From positions 1-45,583 of the forward strand of contig CBDUOH010000006.1 in assembly GCA_965368815.1 (NCBI GenBank): 45,583 nucleotides of DNA. The letters run 5' to 3'. The translations under genes were made by a program, and so were the position numbers. The notes under the pieces were generated by a model. The model did not search any database, had not been told where the DNA came from, and saw nothing but the letters and a program-made list of their open reading frames with translations. The stretch is from UBA5794 sp965368815 (lineage in GTDB: Bacteria; Actinomycetota; Acidimicrobiia; Spongiisociales; UBA5794). Below, piece after piece: positions 38,910 to 45,583 of this stretch (the first letter of the stretch is position 1; the number at the start of each line of letters is the position of its first letter).

Positions 38910-39920
38910 CTATGCGGATGTCGTGATCAGCGCTTCGAGTCGACCGAGATCGCCTTCAGAGCCGAGTCCGAACACGACATCGCCGATCTCGAAGGGGTGC
39001 AAGGGATCAGGGTTGATCCGCACGGGTTCATCCGGGCTGGCCACCCCGATCACCATCGCACCGGCGTCCTGGCGCAGGTTGAGGTCGGCGAGCGTGCGAC
39101 CGATGAAACGGGAGTTGTCGCCCACGACGAATCGTTTGATCCGGAATTCCATCGTGTTCGTCCTGATGACGGCGTCGAGGAAGTCGGCCAGCCCCGGCTC
39201 GGCCGCCATCGCCGCCATGCGTTCCCCTCCGACGAGTTCCGGGGTCACGACAGCGGTAGCCCCGGCAAGTGTCAGCTTCTTCTCCGTCTCGTGATCGACT
39301 GCGCGCGCGGCGACAAGCAGATCGGGGTGGAGCGCACGGGCGGACAGCGTCGTCACGAGGTTGTCGCTTGCCGAGGCAACCGCGGCAATCAAGGCACGTG
39401 CCCGTTCAACCCCGGCCTCACGCAGGACATCATCGCGGGTGGCATCGCCCTCGACGACCACAGCACCGAGCCCAAGCGCCTCTTCCACCACATCGGGGTC
39501 TCGCTCGATGACGATTGAGGGGATGGCGTCCCGCGTGAGCGCGTTCCAGGCCGTCGATCCGACCCGCCCGAATCCGCAGACGATGACATGCTCGTTTGCA
39601 CCAAGTATTTCTTTCGCCATCCTTCTCCTTCGACGATGGTCGGAACCCAGGACTGTCTCGATGCCGTACTCGATGACCGCTGTGGCGGTGTACAGAACGG
39701 CTCCGAGGCCGCCGATGACCACCAGCACGACCCACACGCGGGTCATCCCGGTGTATGGGCCACCGATCTCATCGAATCCGACGGTAGTGATGGTCGTGAA
39801 CGTTGCGTAGAGGGCGTCGTCGAGCACGAGCCCCCCGAAGACCATGAACCCCACCGCACCAACCACCAACACGACGAACAGGGCGATGATGCCGTTTCTG
39901 AGGTTCGACGGGATGCGCAT
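38910..39920 (-). CDS. Two-helix potassium channel with RCK domain (TrkA_N and TrkA_C)
   Basis: A 336-residue MthK/Kch-type channel subunit. TM1 is about 10-31, the pore helix and filter are TTITTVGFDEIG (42-53), and TM2 is about 61-85. A cytoplasmic RCK domain follows with the nucleotide motif IVCGFGRVGSTAW (about 113-125), IERD after strand 2, and a TrkA_C domain (RFVVGDNSRFIGRTLADLNL...GDVVFGLGSEGD) at the end. The filter has Phe-Asp where canonical channels have Tyr-Gly-Asp (TVGYGD). The family opens or closes in response to NAD(H), Ca2+ or cyclic dinucleotides. It starts 3 bp after the bifunctional nuclease. Confidence 0.9.
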   Translation of the reverse strand: MRIPSNLRNGIIALFVVLVVGAVGFMVFGGLVLDDALYATFTTITTVGFDEIGGPYTGMTRVWVVLVVIGGLGAVLYTATAVIEYGIETVLGSDHRRRRRMAKEILGANEHVIVCGFGRVGSTAWNALTRDAIPSIVIERDPDVVEEALGLGAVVVEGDATRDDVLREAGVERARALIAAVASASDNLVTTLSARALHPDLLVAARAVDHETEKKLTLAGATAVVTPELVGGERMAAMAAEPGLADFLDAVIRTNTMEFRIKRFVVGDNSRFIGRTLADLNLRQDAGAMVIGVASPDEPVRINPDPLHPFEIGDVVFGLGSEGDLGRLEALITTSA

Positions 39921-39923
39921 GGT

Positions 39924-40421
39924 TCAGGACTGGGATGCCGGGTCGAAATCCTCTGGGTCGATGTCGTCGAGGAACTCACGGAATCGTTGGATCTCGTCCT
40001 CGTCGGCCTCGTCGTGGATCTCGACCCCGGCCTCGTTCAGAACGTCCCGTTCGGCAAACAGCGGGGCGTGGGTTCGCACCGCGATCGCAACGGCATCGGA
40101 TGGCCGAGATGAGATGGTGTGCACGTCGTCGCCGTTCACGATCGTGAGATCGGCGTAGAAGGTGCCGCCCCGTAGCTCGGTGACCACCACTTCGGTGACC
40201 TTCGCACCGAGTTCTTCGATCAGGGAGGCAGCCAGATCGTGGGTCAGGGGTCGTTCTGTTGTGACTCCCTCGGTGGCCAATGCAATGGCCGTGGCTTCCG
40301 GTGTGCCGATCCAGATCGGGAGATACCGGTCGCCACCCCGCTCGCGTAGCAGCAGAATGGGGGTGTTCGTCGGCAGCTCGATCCGAACGCCGATCAGGTC
40401 AAGGGGTACCCGGTCGCTCAC
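39924..40421 (-). CDS. Bifunctional nuclease family (BFN/DUF151) protein
   Basis: A 165-residue protein: IELPTNTPILLLRERGGDRYLPIWIGTPEATAIALA, then RPLTHDLAASLIEELGAKVTEVVVTELRGGTFYADLTI and the SRPSDAVAIAVRTHAPLFAERDVL motif diagnostic of BFN. The family is named for RNase and DNase activity reported in plants; in bacteria it is widespread and unexplained. An acidic C-terminal tail follows (DEADEDEIQRFREFLDDIDPEDFDP). It starts at GTG 40421, 12 bp after the HPRT gene. The MerR-BFN-MerR order is conserved in actinobacteria, here interrupted by dacA, HPRT and the channel gene. Confidence 0.92.
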   Translation of the reverse strand: MSDRVPLDLIGVRIELPTNTPILLLRERGGDRYLPIWIGTPEATAIALATEGVTTERPLTHDLAASLIEELGAKVTEVVVTELRGGTFYADLTIVNGDDVHTISSRPSDAVAIAVRTHAPLFAERDVLNEAGVEIHDEADEDEIQRFREFLDDIDPEDFDPASQS

Positions 40422-40433
40422 ACTGCAACGATA

Positions 40434-41018
40434 TCACTCGTCGGCGGGTGGCACGCCAGAGGCATAGGCCGCGTCGAGGAACAGGTCCGGCTCGGCCGCC
40501 AGACGGGGAAGATCCATCACTGCCCACACCGACCGGATGTTGCGGAACAGGCCCTGCCAGTCCAGCCCATACCCGAGGAGGTATTCGTCACCCACCTCGA
40601 ACCCGCGGTATTCGATGGGCACGTCGACGATCCGGCGAGGAGCCTTGTCGAGGAGGGCAACCGTCTTGATCGATCGAGCGCCTCTTGTCCCGAGCATCCG
40701 ATGGATGGTTCCCAGGGTCAGCCCCGTGTCCACGATCTCGAGCACCAGCAACACATCGCGATCCGCGATCGGCTCGCCCAGATCGAGGGTCACCGATACG
40801 GTTCCCTCCTCACCGAACCTGGTGAGGGCCAGGAACTCGGGCGTGCAGTCGAGGGGAAGCCGATCGAGCAGATCCTTCATGAAGAACAGCGAGCCTTTGA
40901 GGATTCCGATCACGACGAGGTCGCCATCGGGATGATCGTCGGCTATCTCGCCGGCCAGTTCGTCGATCCGCCGTTGCAGTGTGTCCTCGGGTATGACCTC
41001 TACGAAATCGGAAGTCAT
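40434..41018 (-). CDS. hpt: Hypoxanthine phosphoribosyltransferase-like protein, divergent PRPP loop
   Basis: A 194-residue type I phosphoribosyltransferase of the HPRT group. The pyrophosphate loop GILKGSLFF is normal, and VGDEYLLGYGLDWQGLFRNI matches the purine-binding C-terminal part. Two signatures deviate: the PRPP motif is VLEIVDTGLT (92-101), where VEDIVDTGxT is expected, so the first acidic residue is Leu93; and the flexible-loop Ser-Tyr-Gly is ALTRFGEEG. The enzyme would convert hypoxanthine/guanine to IMP/GMP, but activity may be altered. The ATG overlaps the dacA stop by 4 bp (ATGA). Confidence 0.82.
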   Translation of the reverse strand: MTSDFVEVIPEDTLQRRIDELAGEIADDHPDGDLVVIGILKGSLFFMKDLLDRLPLDCTPEFLALTRFGEEGTVSVTLDLGEPIADRDVLLVLEIVDTGLTLGTIHRMLGTRGARSIKTVALLDKAPRRIVDVPIEYRGFEVGDEYLLGYGLDWQGLFRNIRSVWAVMDLPRLAAEPDLFLDAAYASGVPPADE

Positions 41019-42064
41019 CCGCCGCCCGCCACCGAAGGCATCGCCTCTTTGATCCACCGCGCGATCAATTCAGCCTTGGGAAGGTCCACGGCACTCGATG
41101 TGCTCCACTTGCCGTCGGCGAGGGCAGGAAGGGCGCGGAGTCGCCGCTCCTCGGTTTCGGAGATCTCCACCGGTGACGTCGACGTCCCTCCCCCGCCTTC
41201 CTCCGAATACAGAGGTCGAAGCCAGCGGTCGGCGATCGAATAGGTGCGGTACGCCCAGTCGACGAGCTCCCGCGTGTCGTCGAAGTGGTCGTCCGAGTGC
41301 ATCACAACGCTGTAGATCGGGCGTCCGTGCTGTTCCGTCACGGCGAGGAGCACCTTGTCGGCCCACGGTGTGTCTCCTGTCTTGAGCCCGACCACTCCCG
41401 GATAGGTACCGAGGAGCTTGTTCGAGTTCGTCCATGTGTATCCGTCCCGGCCGTCCTGTTCGGCCAGCGTCACGAGACGTGTACGCCCGACCCGCACGAC
41501 ATCGGGGTATCGCTGAGCCTCTTTGATCAACGTGAGGAGATCGGTCGCGGTCGAGTAGTGGTCTTCGGCATCGAGGCCCGCAGGATTGGCGAAATGCGTG
41601 GACGTCATCCCGAACTCGCGAGCCTTGGCATTCATCATGTCCACGAAAGCGGATGTCGATTCGCCGCCGACATACCATCCGAGGGCGTAGGCCGCGTCGT
41701 TGCCGGAGCGGACCATCATCGCCATGAGAAGGTCTCCGACCGTCCACGTCTGGCCAGCGACCACACCGGCGACCGATCCCCGAAGGCCGGTCACGAACGA
41801 TGGGATGCGGACCGTGTCACTGAGGTCGGCGTTCTCGATGACGACGATGGCCGTCATGACCTTGGTGACCGAGGCCATGGGAGCCTGGTCGTTCGCGTTC
41901 CACGACGCAAGGACCACATCGGCTTCGGCGTCGTACACGATCCAGCGCTCGGCGGTCAGTTTTGGGGGTGCCGGCGCGGCGCCAGCGGCCACCGGCACGG
42001 GGGCTGCTGGCAGACCAAGCATTGACGCGGCGAGCGCGACCGAGACAAGTGACGATGCAAACAT
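41015..42064 (-). CDS. dacA: D-alanyl-D-alanine carboxypeptidase (PBP5-like, S11)
   Basis: A 349-residue penicillin-binding protein that trims the terminal D-Ala of peptidoglycan pentapeptides. The signal peptide is MFASSLVSVALAASMLGLP with AxA-type sites near 30. Active-site motifs are Ser65-Val-Thr-Lys68, Ser120-Gly-Asn122 and Lys228-Thr-Gly230. The C-terminal beta domain of E. coli PBP5 is not obvious, and no amphipathic anchor is clear, so it may be released or loosely attached. The ATG overlaps the upstream MerR stop by one base (TGATG), a tight coupling of a wall enzyme to a regulator. Confidence 0.9.
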   Translation of the reverse strand: MFASSLVSVALAASMLGLPAAPVPVAAGAAPAPPKLTAERWIVYDAEADVVLASWNANDQAPMASVTKVMTAIVVIENADLSDTVRIPSFVTGLRGSVAGVVAGQTWTVGDLLMAMMVRSGNDAAYALGWYVGGESTSAFVDMMNAKAREFGMTSTHFANPAGLDAEDHYSTATDLLTLIKEAQRYPDVVRVGRTRLVTLAEQDGRDGYTWTNSNKLLGTYPGVVGLKTGDTPWADKVLLAVTEQHGRPIYSVVMHSDDHFDDTRELVDWAYRTYSIADRWLRPLYSEEGGGGTSTSPVEISETEERRLRALPALADGKWSTSSAVDLPKAELIARWIKEAMPSVAGGG

Positions 42065-42783
42065 CAGTGTTCAAGTAGTTTGCGAAGCCTACTGCGGACA
42101 AGCGTTTCTTGGATGATCGCAGACGCCTGCGACGTATCCGCAAGGATCTCCTCGGATCGCCTCTGGTTGTCCGGATTCCTGTGGCGGAGCATCGGAGCCA
42201 CTAGCTGGCCCAACAGATCGGTTTGCCGATCGGCAGCCAGCCGGATGCCTCGCATGTGCCGGGTTTCGAGCCCTCGCGTCAGCAGTCGGTGGGCAGCTCT
42301 GGCGATGGTGAGGTCGGCGTCGGTGAATGTCAGGGTCCCGTCCGGGAGCCGAACGGGTTCGACGATCCCTTCCTTGATGATCGCTGCGAGCTGATCCTCG
42401 CTCAAGCCCGATGACCGCTTGATTTCCGCTTCGGACAACGACACACCAGATGAGGCGAAGTACGCCTCCGGGGGCGCACCCTTGTCCGGAGCCACGGGGG
42501 ATTCCTCACCATGCTCCCATGCGGTCAGCTTCGATTTGATCACCTTGAGCGGTAGGTAGTGGTCACGTTGTTCGCTCAGGACGAAACGGATGCGCCGGAC
42601 GTCGTCCTCGGTGAAGATCCGATACCCCGATGACGACCGTTCAGGTTTCACGAGTCCCTTGGATTCGAGGAAACGCAGTTTCGAAACGGAGACATCAGGG
42701 AAGTCGTCCCTGAGGAGGTTGATGACCTCGCCGATCGTGTGGGTGCGCTGTTTCGGGCTGCCGACGGCGCGAAGCTCAGCCAT
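42064..42783 (-). CDS. ftsR: MerR-family regulator, FtsR-like (Rv1828 type)
   Basis: A 239-residue regulator with an N-terminal winged helix (HTIGEVINLLRDDFPDVSVSKLRFLESKGLVKPERSSSGYRIF) and the helix EDDVRRIRFVLSEQRDHYLPLKVIKSKL. It is of the size and sequence type of corynebacterial FtsR and mycobacterial Rv1828, proposed activators of ftsZ and division genes. No metal ligands are present. The C-terminal half (LSEAEIKRSSGLSEDQLAAIIKEGIVEP) probably binds a partner or small ligand. Its first 8 bp overlap the end of the FHA gene, and its last base is shared with dacA. Confidence 0.88.
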   Translation of the reverse strand: MAELRAVGSPKQRTHTIGEVINLLRDDFPDVSVSKLRFLESKGLVKPERSSSGYRIFTEDDVRRIRFVLSEQRDHYLPLKVIKSKLTAWEHGEESPVAPDKGAPPEAYFASSGVSLSEAEIKRSSGLSEDQLAAIIKEGIVEPVRLPDGTLTFTDADLTIARAAHRLLTRGLETRHMRGIRLAADRQTDLLGQLVAPMLRHRNPDNQRRSEEILADTSQASAIIQETLVRSRLRKLLEH

Positions 42784-43213
42784 GACCCCGAGATACCTTC
42801 AGATGGAACTTCCCGATCATGAGTTCGTCGCCTTCGGAGAGCTTTCCGGCCTCGTAGCGTTCGCCGTTGACATACGTGCCGTTGGTCGAGGCAAGATCCG
42901 TCACGGACAGACCGCTGGCGTCGACCGAGAACCGCACATGCTCGCGTGACACGGTGACGTCCGCCAGAAAGATGGCGCAATCACCACCTCGCCCTGCGAC
43001 CGTGTTGCCGGGTCCGAGCACATACGTCAGCCCGGCCTGCGGTCCCTTCTCCACGGTGAGAGCCCATGCGAATGCGCCTTCGACCTTGCTGCCGGTTCCT
43101 TCGGACGCTTCACCGGCATCGGGCGGATCCCACGACATGGTGGGATCCTGATCGATGGCGCGCTCGTTGGGAACGTCATTGGGCGCGTCGCGCGCTGTGT
43201 CGTCGTCTGCCAT
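42776..43213 (-). CDS. FHA-domain protein (GarA/FhaA-like)
   Basis: A 145-residue protein with an acidic, disordered N-terminal part of about 45 residues and a C-terminal FHA domain. The domain shows the phosphothreonine-binding motifs GRGGDCAIFLADVTVSREHVRF (Arg, Ser-Arg-Glu-His) and DLASTNGTYVNG (Asn-Gly). In mycobacteria and corynebacteria this locus encodes GarA/OdhI, phosphorylated on an N-terminal ETTS motif to control 2-oxoglutarate metabolism. That motif is absent here; the nearest candidate is Thr25 in DQDPTMSW. The gene has its own leaderless-type promoter and overlaps the MerR gene. Confidence 0.88.
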   Translation of the reverse strand: MADDDTARDAPNDVPNERAIDQDPTMSWDPPDAGEASEGTGSKVEGAFAWALTVEKGPQAGLTYVLGPGNTVAGRGGDCAIFLADVTVSREHVRFSVDASGLSVTDLASTNGTYVNGERYEAGKLSEGDELMIGKFHLKVSRGHG

Positions 43214-43219
43214 GAGTGC

Positions 43220-43225
43220 ATGCTA
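43220..43225 (-). promoter_or_regulatory. -10 box (TAGCAT) of a probable leaderless start for the FHA gene
   Basis: Minus-strand TAGCAT is 6 nt before the ATG at 43213. It suggests that FHA, ftsR-like, dacA and the genes after them form a unit that can be transcribed separately from gcvH. Confidence 0.45.
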
Positions 43226-43279
43226 CCCGCAAACCCTCAAGTTGTGGTCGAACGTTGCAACCAACCGTCTCGTCGGAAG

Positions 43280-43657
43280 CTACGAGATGTGACCCTCGTA
43301 TGCCGCCTTGTCCATGAGCGAATCCAGATCCGCAGGATTGCTCATGTCGATTTCGGCGAACCACCCTTCGCCGTATGGATCGCTGTTGACCAGCTCCGGT
43401 GCGTCATCGAGGGCACGGTTGACGGCTGTCACGGTCCCCGCAACCGGGGCATAGACGTCCGAGACCGACTTCGTCGACTCGACTTCGGCGAATGCCTGAC
43501 CGGCGGTGACCGTGGAACCCACCTCCGGAAGCTCCACATATACGACATCACCGAGCGCATCCTGCGCGAAATCCGAGATACCCATCCGGATCGTGTTGCC
43601 GTCGGTGCGTACCCATTCGTGGTTCGGTGCGTACTTGAGATCTTCGGGGTGGTTCAC
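43280..43657 (-). CDS. gcvH: Glycine cleavage system H protein
   Basis: A 125-residue lipoyl carrier that shuttles the aminomethyl group between P, T and L proteins. It has YAPNHEWVRTDGN at the N terminus, GISDFAQDALGDVVYVELPEVG, and the lipoylation site AEVESTKSVSDVYAPVAG (Lys in the hairpin). NSDPYGEGWFAEI is the standard C-terminal motif. I start at GTG 43657, with GGGAG upstream; the open frame continues to 43702 with unlikely sequence. It lies between pgsA and the FHA gene. Confidence 0.93.
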   Translation of the reverse strand: MNHPEDLKYAPNHEWVRTDGNTIRMGISDFAQDALGDVVYVELPEVGSTVTAGQAFAEVESTKSVSDVYAPVAGTVTAVNRALDDAPELVNSDPYGEGWFAEIDMSNPADLDSLMDKAAYEGHIS

Positions 43658-43698
43658 GGTCGCTCCCGGTCGGTGGATGTGTGCACCAACACAGTAGT

Positions 43699-44256
43699 TC
43701 AATCAGTGGATCTCGATACGATCGCCGCGCGCATGTCCCCCACATAGAGCACCGCAACAACGTAGTACAAAGCCAACCCCGGCACGCCGAGTGCGTACGC
43801 GGTTCCCGTCAGCCACGTGGCGTCAAACCCGTTGCCTCCATAGAAGCAGGCCACTGCGGTGTACACCGCAAAGGTCGCCACCTTGCCGATGTATCTGACG
43901 TCGAGCTTTGTGACGCCGTTGAGCCATCCGATCGCAGCTCCCAGGACGATCAGCACCTCGCGTGACACGAGCAGCCACCCGAACCAACCGGGGAGGACGC
44001 CCGTTGCGAGCCCGGCAACAACGGCGACGAACACAGCGATCCTGTCGGCAACAGGGTCGAGGAACTTCCCGATCTCGGTGACCTGGTCAAGGCGCCGGGC
44101 GAGGTAGCCGTCGACCCAATCGGTTGCCCCGATCACGCCGAGCAGAAGGCCGGCCCATCCGTAGTTCGCATCGACCACCAGCCACACGAACAGCGGGATC
44201 AGCGCGAGGCGCGCCAGTGAGATGGAGTTCGGAACGTTGAAGAGGTCCTTGATCAA
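43699..44256 (-). CDS. pgsA: CDP-diacylglycerol-glycerol-3-phosphate phosphatidyltransferase (PgsA-like)
   Basis: A 185-residue membrane enzyme with the CDP-alcohol phosphatidyltransferase motif in full: D-x2-DG-x2-AR-x8-G-x3-D-x3-D (TDWVDGYLARR, then GKFLDPVAD). The N terminus NVPNSISLARLALIPLFVW and about five to six helices match PgsA, which makes phosphatidylglycerol phosphate. Another CDP-alcohol transferase substrate is possible but less likely. Its ATG overlaps the stop of the DUF6941-like gene by 4 bp. Confidence 0.9.
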   Translation of the reverse strand: MIKDLFNVPNSISLARLALIPLFVWLVVDANYGWAGLLLGVIGATDWVDGYLARRLDQVTEIGKFLDPVADRIAVFVAVVAGLATGVLPGWFGWLLVSREVLIVLGAAIGWLNGVTKLDVRYIGKVATFAVYTAVACFYGGNGFDATWLTGTAYALGVPGLALYYVVAVLYVGDMRAAIVSRSTD

Positions 44257-44660
44257 GCGACCTGCACCACGCGGAACCGGATCCTTGCCAGTTCCTCACC
44301 ATTGAGGGTCACCACGAAGGCGTAACCCTTTGCGGCAGGAAACGAGATGTTGTGGAATGGGCTCACGATCGGCACAACGCTCGATGCGCCGGGTGGGAGA
44401 TTCGGCGGTGTACCCACCCTGAGGCGGCCACTCGCCTTGACGCCGAGTTCGGCACCATCTTCGTCGACGAGCGAGATCGACAGTTCGAGATCTCTCTGGC
44501 GTTCGTCGGGTTCGACCTCGGCAACCATCGCCAGGGACAGGCTGCGATGGGTTGCGGGCAGGGATCGTACGGAGATGGTGTCGAATCCGCCACCGAGCAC
44601 GAAGAGTTTTCCGGCCTGGACCTGTGCTGAATCAGCCAGCATCGCTGATGTCAGTTTCAC
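44253..44660 (-). CDS. DUF6941-like protein
   Basis: A 135-residue protein with the N terminus KLTSAMLADSAQVQAGKLFVLGGGFDTI, which I recall from the DUF6941 family in actinobacteria. It is mostly beta strand (LELSISLVDEDGAEL, GYAFVVTLNGEELARIRFRV), like an Ig- or C2-type sandwich. No signal peptide, no catalytic motif, and no known role. It is linked on both sides by ATGA overlaps, with the VOC gene upstream and pgsA downstream. Confidence 0.68.
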   Translation of the reverse strand: MKLTSAMLADSAQVQAGKLFVLGGGFDTISVRSLPATHRSLSLAMVAEVEPDERQRDLELSISLVDEDGAELGVKASGRLRVGTPPNLPPGASSVVPIVSPFHNISFPAAKGYAFVVTLNGEELARIRFRVVQVA

Positions 44661-44989
44661 GGTGTTTCACTCCTTGGTTCGAAGTTGTACGTTCTCCCGT
44701 CGGGATCGGTGAGCGTCACCATACGTGTCCCCCAGTGGGTATCAACCACGGGAGTGTGCGTCGCTATCGCGAGCGTTTCGATCGATGGCGTGGAAAGAAA
44801 CGTGGATGAGCTCGGAGTGTCTTTGTCATCGACCTCGGCCAGAACGACCGATGCACCACCGTTGACCAGTCGACCGGCGCGATGGGGTTTACTCCCCCAC
44901 TGTTCGACGAAGTCGAAACCGAGGACGCTCCAGAAAGCGACACTGTCCTCCCAGTGCACCGTTTCTCGATACAGATGGTCCAACTCCAT
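44657..44989 (-). CDS. VOC (glyoxalase/bleomycin resistance)-fold protein
   Basis: A 110-residue single VOC unit: MELDHLYRETVHWEDSVAFWSVLGFDFVEQWG at the N terminus and the final strand GTRMVTLTDPDGRTYNFEP. A His and a Glu at the usual metal positions are visible (LDHLY and the last YNFEP). Such proteins may be glyoxalases, dioxygenases or antibiotic-binding proteins; the substrate cannot be told. I start at ATG 44989 because a TAGGCT box lies 7 nt upstream and the longer frame to 45148 is antisense to the DUF1003 gene. Confidence 0.82.
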   Translation of the reverse strand: MELDHLYRETVHWEDSVAFWSVLGFDFVEQWGSKPHRAGRLVNGGASVVLAEVDDKDTPSSSTFLSTPSIETLAIATHTPVVDTHWGTRMVTLTDPDGRTYNFEPRSETP

Positions 44990-44996
44990 GGCCGTC

Positions 44997-45002
44997 AGCC
45001 TA
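44997..45002 (-). promoter_or_regulatory. -10 box (TAGGCT) for the VOC-DUF6941-pgsA operon
   Basis: Minus-strand TAGGCT with a 7-nt spacer (GACGGCC) to the ATG at 44989, in the 46-bp gap after the DUF1003 gene. Confidence 0.42.
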
Positions 45003-45035
45003 CCCAACGAAAACTGAGAGGGTGTTCCCGAAGGT

Positions 45036-45464
45036 TCAGACTTGCTCGTCCGGGCCGGAGATCTGGGCGAGGCGGTGCTCCATGTCGGTGAGCATCCGCT
45101 GAAGCTCCCGGATCCCTGCGGCTGCCTCTTGATTCGTCGTGTAGTCATGCATCGCGAGCTCGGCGGCGATCTGATCCTGTCTGCGGGCGGCGATGAGGAG
45201 AATGGCTCCCTGGAGTGCTGCGACGCAGGACAGAACGAGGTTCAGCAGGATGAAGGGATACGGGTCGAAACCCGTGTTGCGGTTCCAGAGCATCCAGACC
45301 ATGAGGAAGAGCAGCGCCACGAGCACGAATGCCCATGACCCCATGCCGTTGCGAAGTCGGTCTGCGGCCCGCTCTCCGGGCGTGAGGTCGCTGTCGTGAC
45401 GTACTCCTGGGTGGCGTTTCCACAGGTTTCTCGCGATATTGACGCTGAGACGCTGAAGATCCAT
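45036..45464 (-). CDS. DUF1003 membrane protein
   Basis: A 142-residue protein with DLTPGERAADRLRNGMGSWAFVLVALLFLMVWMLWN and DPYPFILLNLVLSCVAALQGAILLIAARRQ, the two helices and loop that define DUF1003. The C-terminal part is a coiled-coil-like helix (IRELQRMLTDMEHRLAQI). The family is a common small inner-membrane protein with no proven function. It starts at ATG 45464 behind AGGAGTG and is the first gene of the long minus-strand array visible here. Confidence 0.88.
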   Translation of the reverse strand: MDLQRLSVNIARNLWKRHPGVRHDSDLTPGERAADRLRNGMGSWAFVLVALLFLMVWMLWNRNTGFDPYPFILLNLVLSCVAALQGAILLIAARRQDQIAAELAMHDYTTNQEAAAGIRELQRMLTDMEHRLAQISGPDEQV

Positions 45465-45583
45465 GGTTCACTCCTGACCTGTCGGGCACCTGACAGCCAT
45501 CCTTGCCTGTGACACCGAGATATGCGAGAACCGTGCCGAAGGGTCAGTCCGTTCGCGTGACCCGTGTGGCGATCCGTCTCCGC
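45465..45583. other. Window edge, no complete gene
   Basis: The last 119 bp hold the Shine-Dalgarno region of the DUF1003 gene. One minus-strand frame enters from the edge and stops at 45544-45546 (ending RRRIATRVTRTD); it could be the tail of another minus-strand gene, but 12 residues are too few to judge. Confidence 0.3.

Noticed and set aside
1..45583. CRISPR arrays, insertion sequences, prophage, tRNA or rRNA genes
   Set aside because: No regularly spaced direct repeats, transposase or integrase motifs, or TPsiC-like GTTCGAnTC arms with matching acceptor stems were found on reading either strand.

Overview
The window reads as chromosomal DNA of a high-GC actinobacterium. The class is inferred, with Acidimicrobiia or a relative fitting best. 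Three things point there: (i) the right-hand 10 kb carries the actinobacterial gcvH / FHA / MerR / bifunctional-nuclease / MerR neighbourhood; (ii) the FMN lactate dehydrogenase resembles mycobacterial LldD2; (iii) many genes have a TANNNT box 6-7 nt before the start codon, the actinobacterial leaderless pattern. A SURF1 homologue implies heme-a cytochrome oxidase and aerobic respiration. I see no phage, IS element, CRISPR array, tRNA or rRNA. Genes are dense, with many 1-14 bp overlaps.

Left part (1-15 kb, mostly plus strand): the 3' end of a secreted PKD plus FG-GAP-like repeat protein, a polysaccharide deacetylase, a gamma-glutamyltransferase overlapping an unusual HTH-DUF2087-GNAT fusion, SURF1, a DauA-like D-amino-acid dehydrogenase (minus), a crotonase/CoA-transferase pair, an AlaX editing protein, an iodotyrosine-deiodinase-like flavoprotein (minus), a DUF3179 lipoprotein, a small membrane protein, an ABC-F ATPase, a membrane protein and a Thr-rich lipoprotein.

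Middle-left (15-19 kb, minus strand): HD-GYP phosphodiesterase, RimB-like retropepsin, RimK-like glutamate ligase with a C-terminal RCK_C (TrkA-C) domain, M24 metallopeptidase and a TfoX-like protein. A small c-di-GMP phosphodiesterase beside RimB and RimK parallels the pseudomonad rimABK set, with HD-GYP in place of the EAL protein RimA. I regard this as the most interesting locus.

Middle (19-35 kb): a tandem ABM-domain membrane protein; ArsR regulator plus SulP transporter; an lldD / alcohol dehydrogenase / MFS / beta-hydroxyacid dehydrogenase / SpoU methyltransferase string; divergent SDR and aldehyde dehydrogenase genes; rnhB-gcdH-maf; a PqqB-like metallo-beta-lactamase-fold protein; a PEBP protein coupled to adenosine deaminase.

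Right part (35-45.5 kb, all minus strand): a long co-directional array, in transcription order DUF1003, VOC, DUF6941-like, pgsA, gcvH, FHA, MerR (ftsR-like), D,D-carboxypeptidase, divergent HPRT, bifunctional nuclease, K+ channel, MerR, a PD-(D/E)XK-like protein with an apparent CTG start, gcvT, an unknown protein and an alpha/beta hydrolase. It joins glycine cleavage, phospholipid and cell-wall functions, FHA signalling and K+ transport. Functions are homology inferences from reading the translations; no database search was run.
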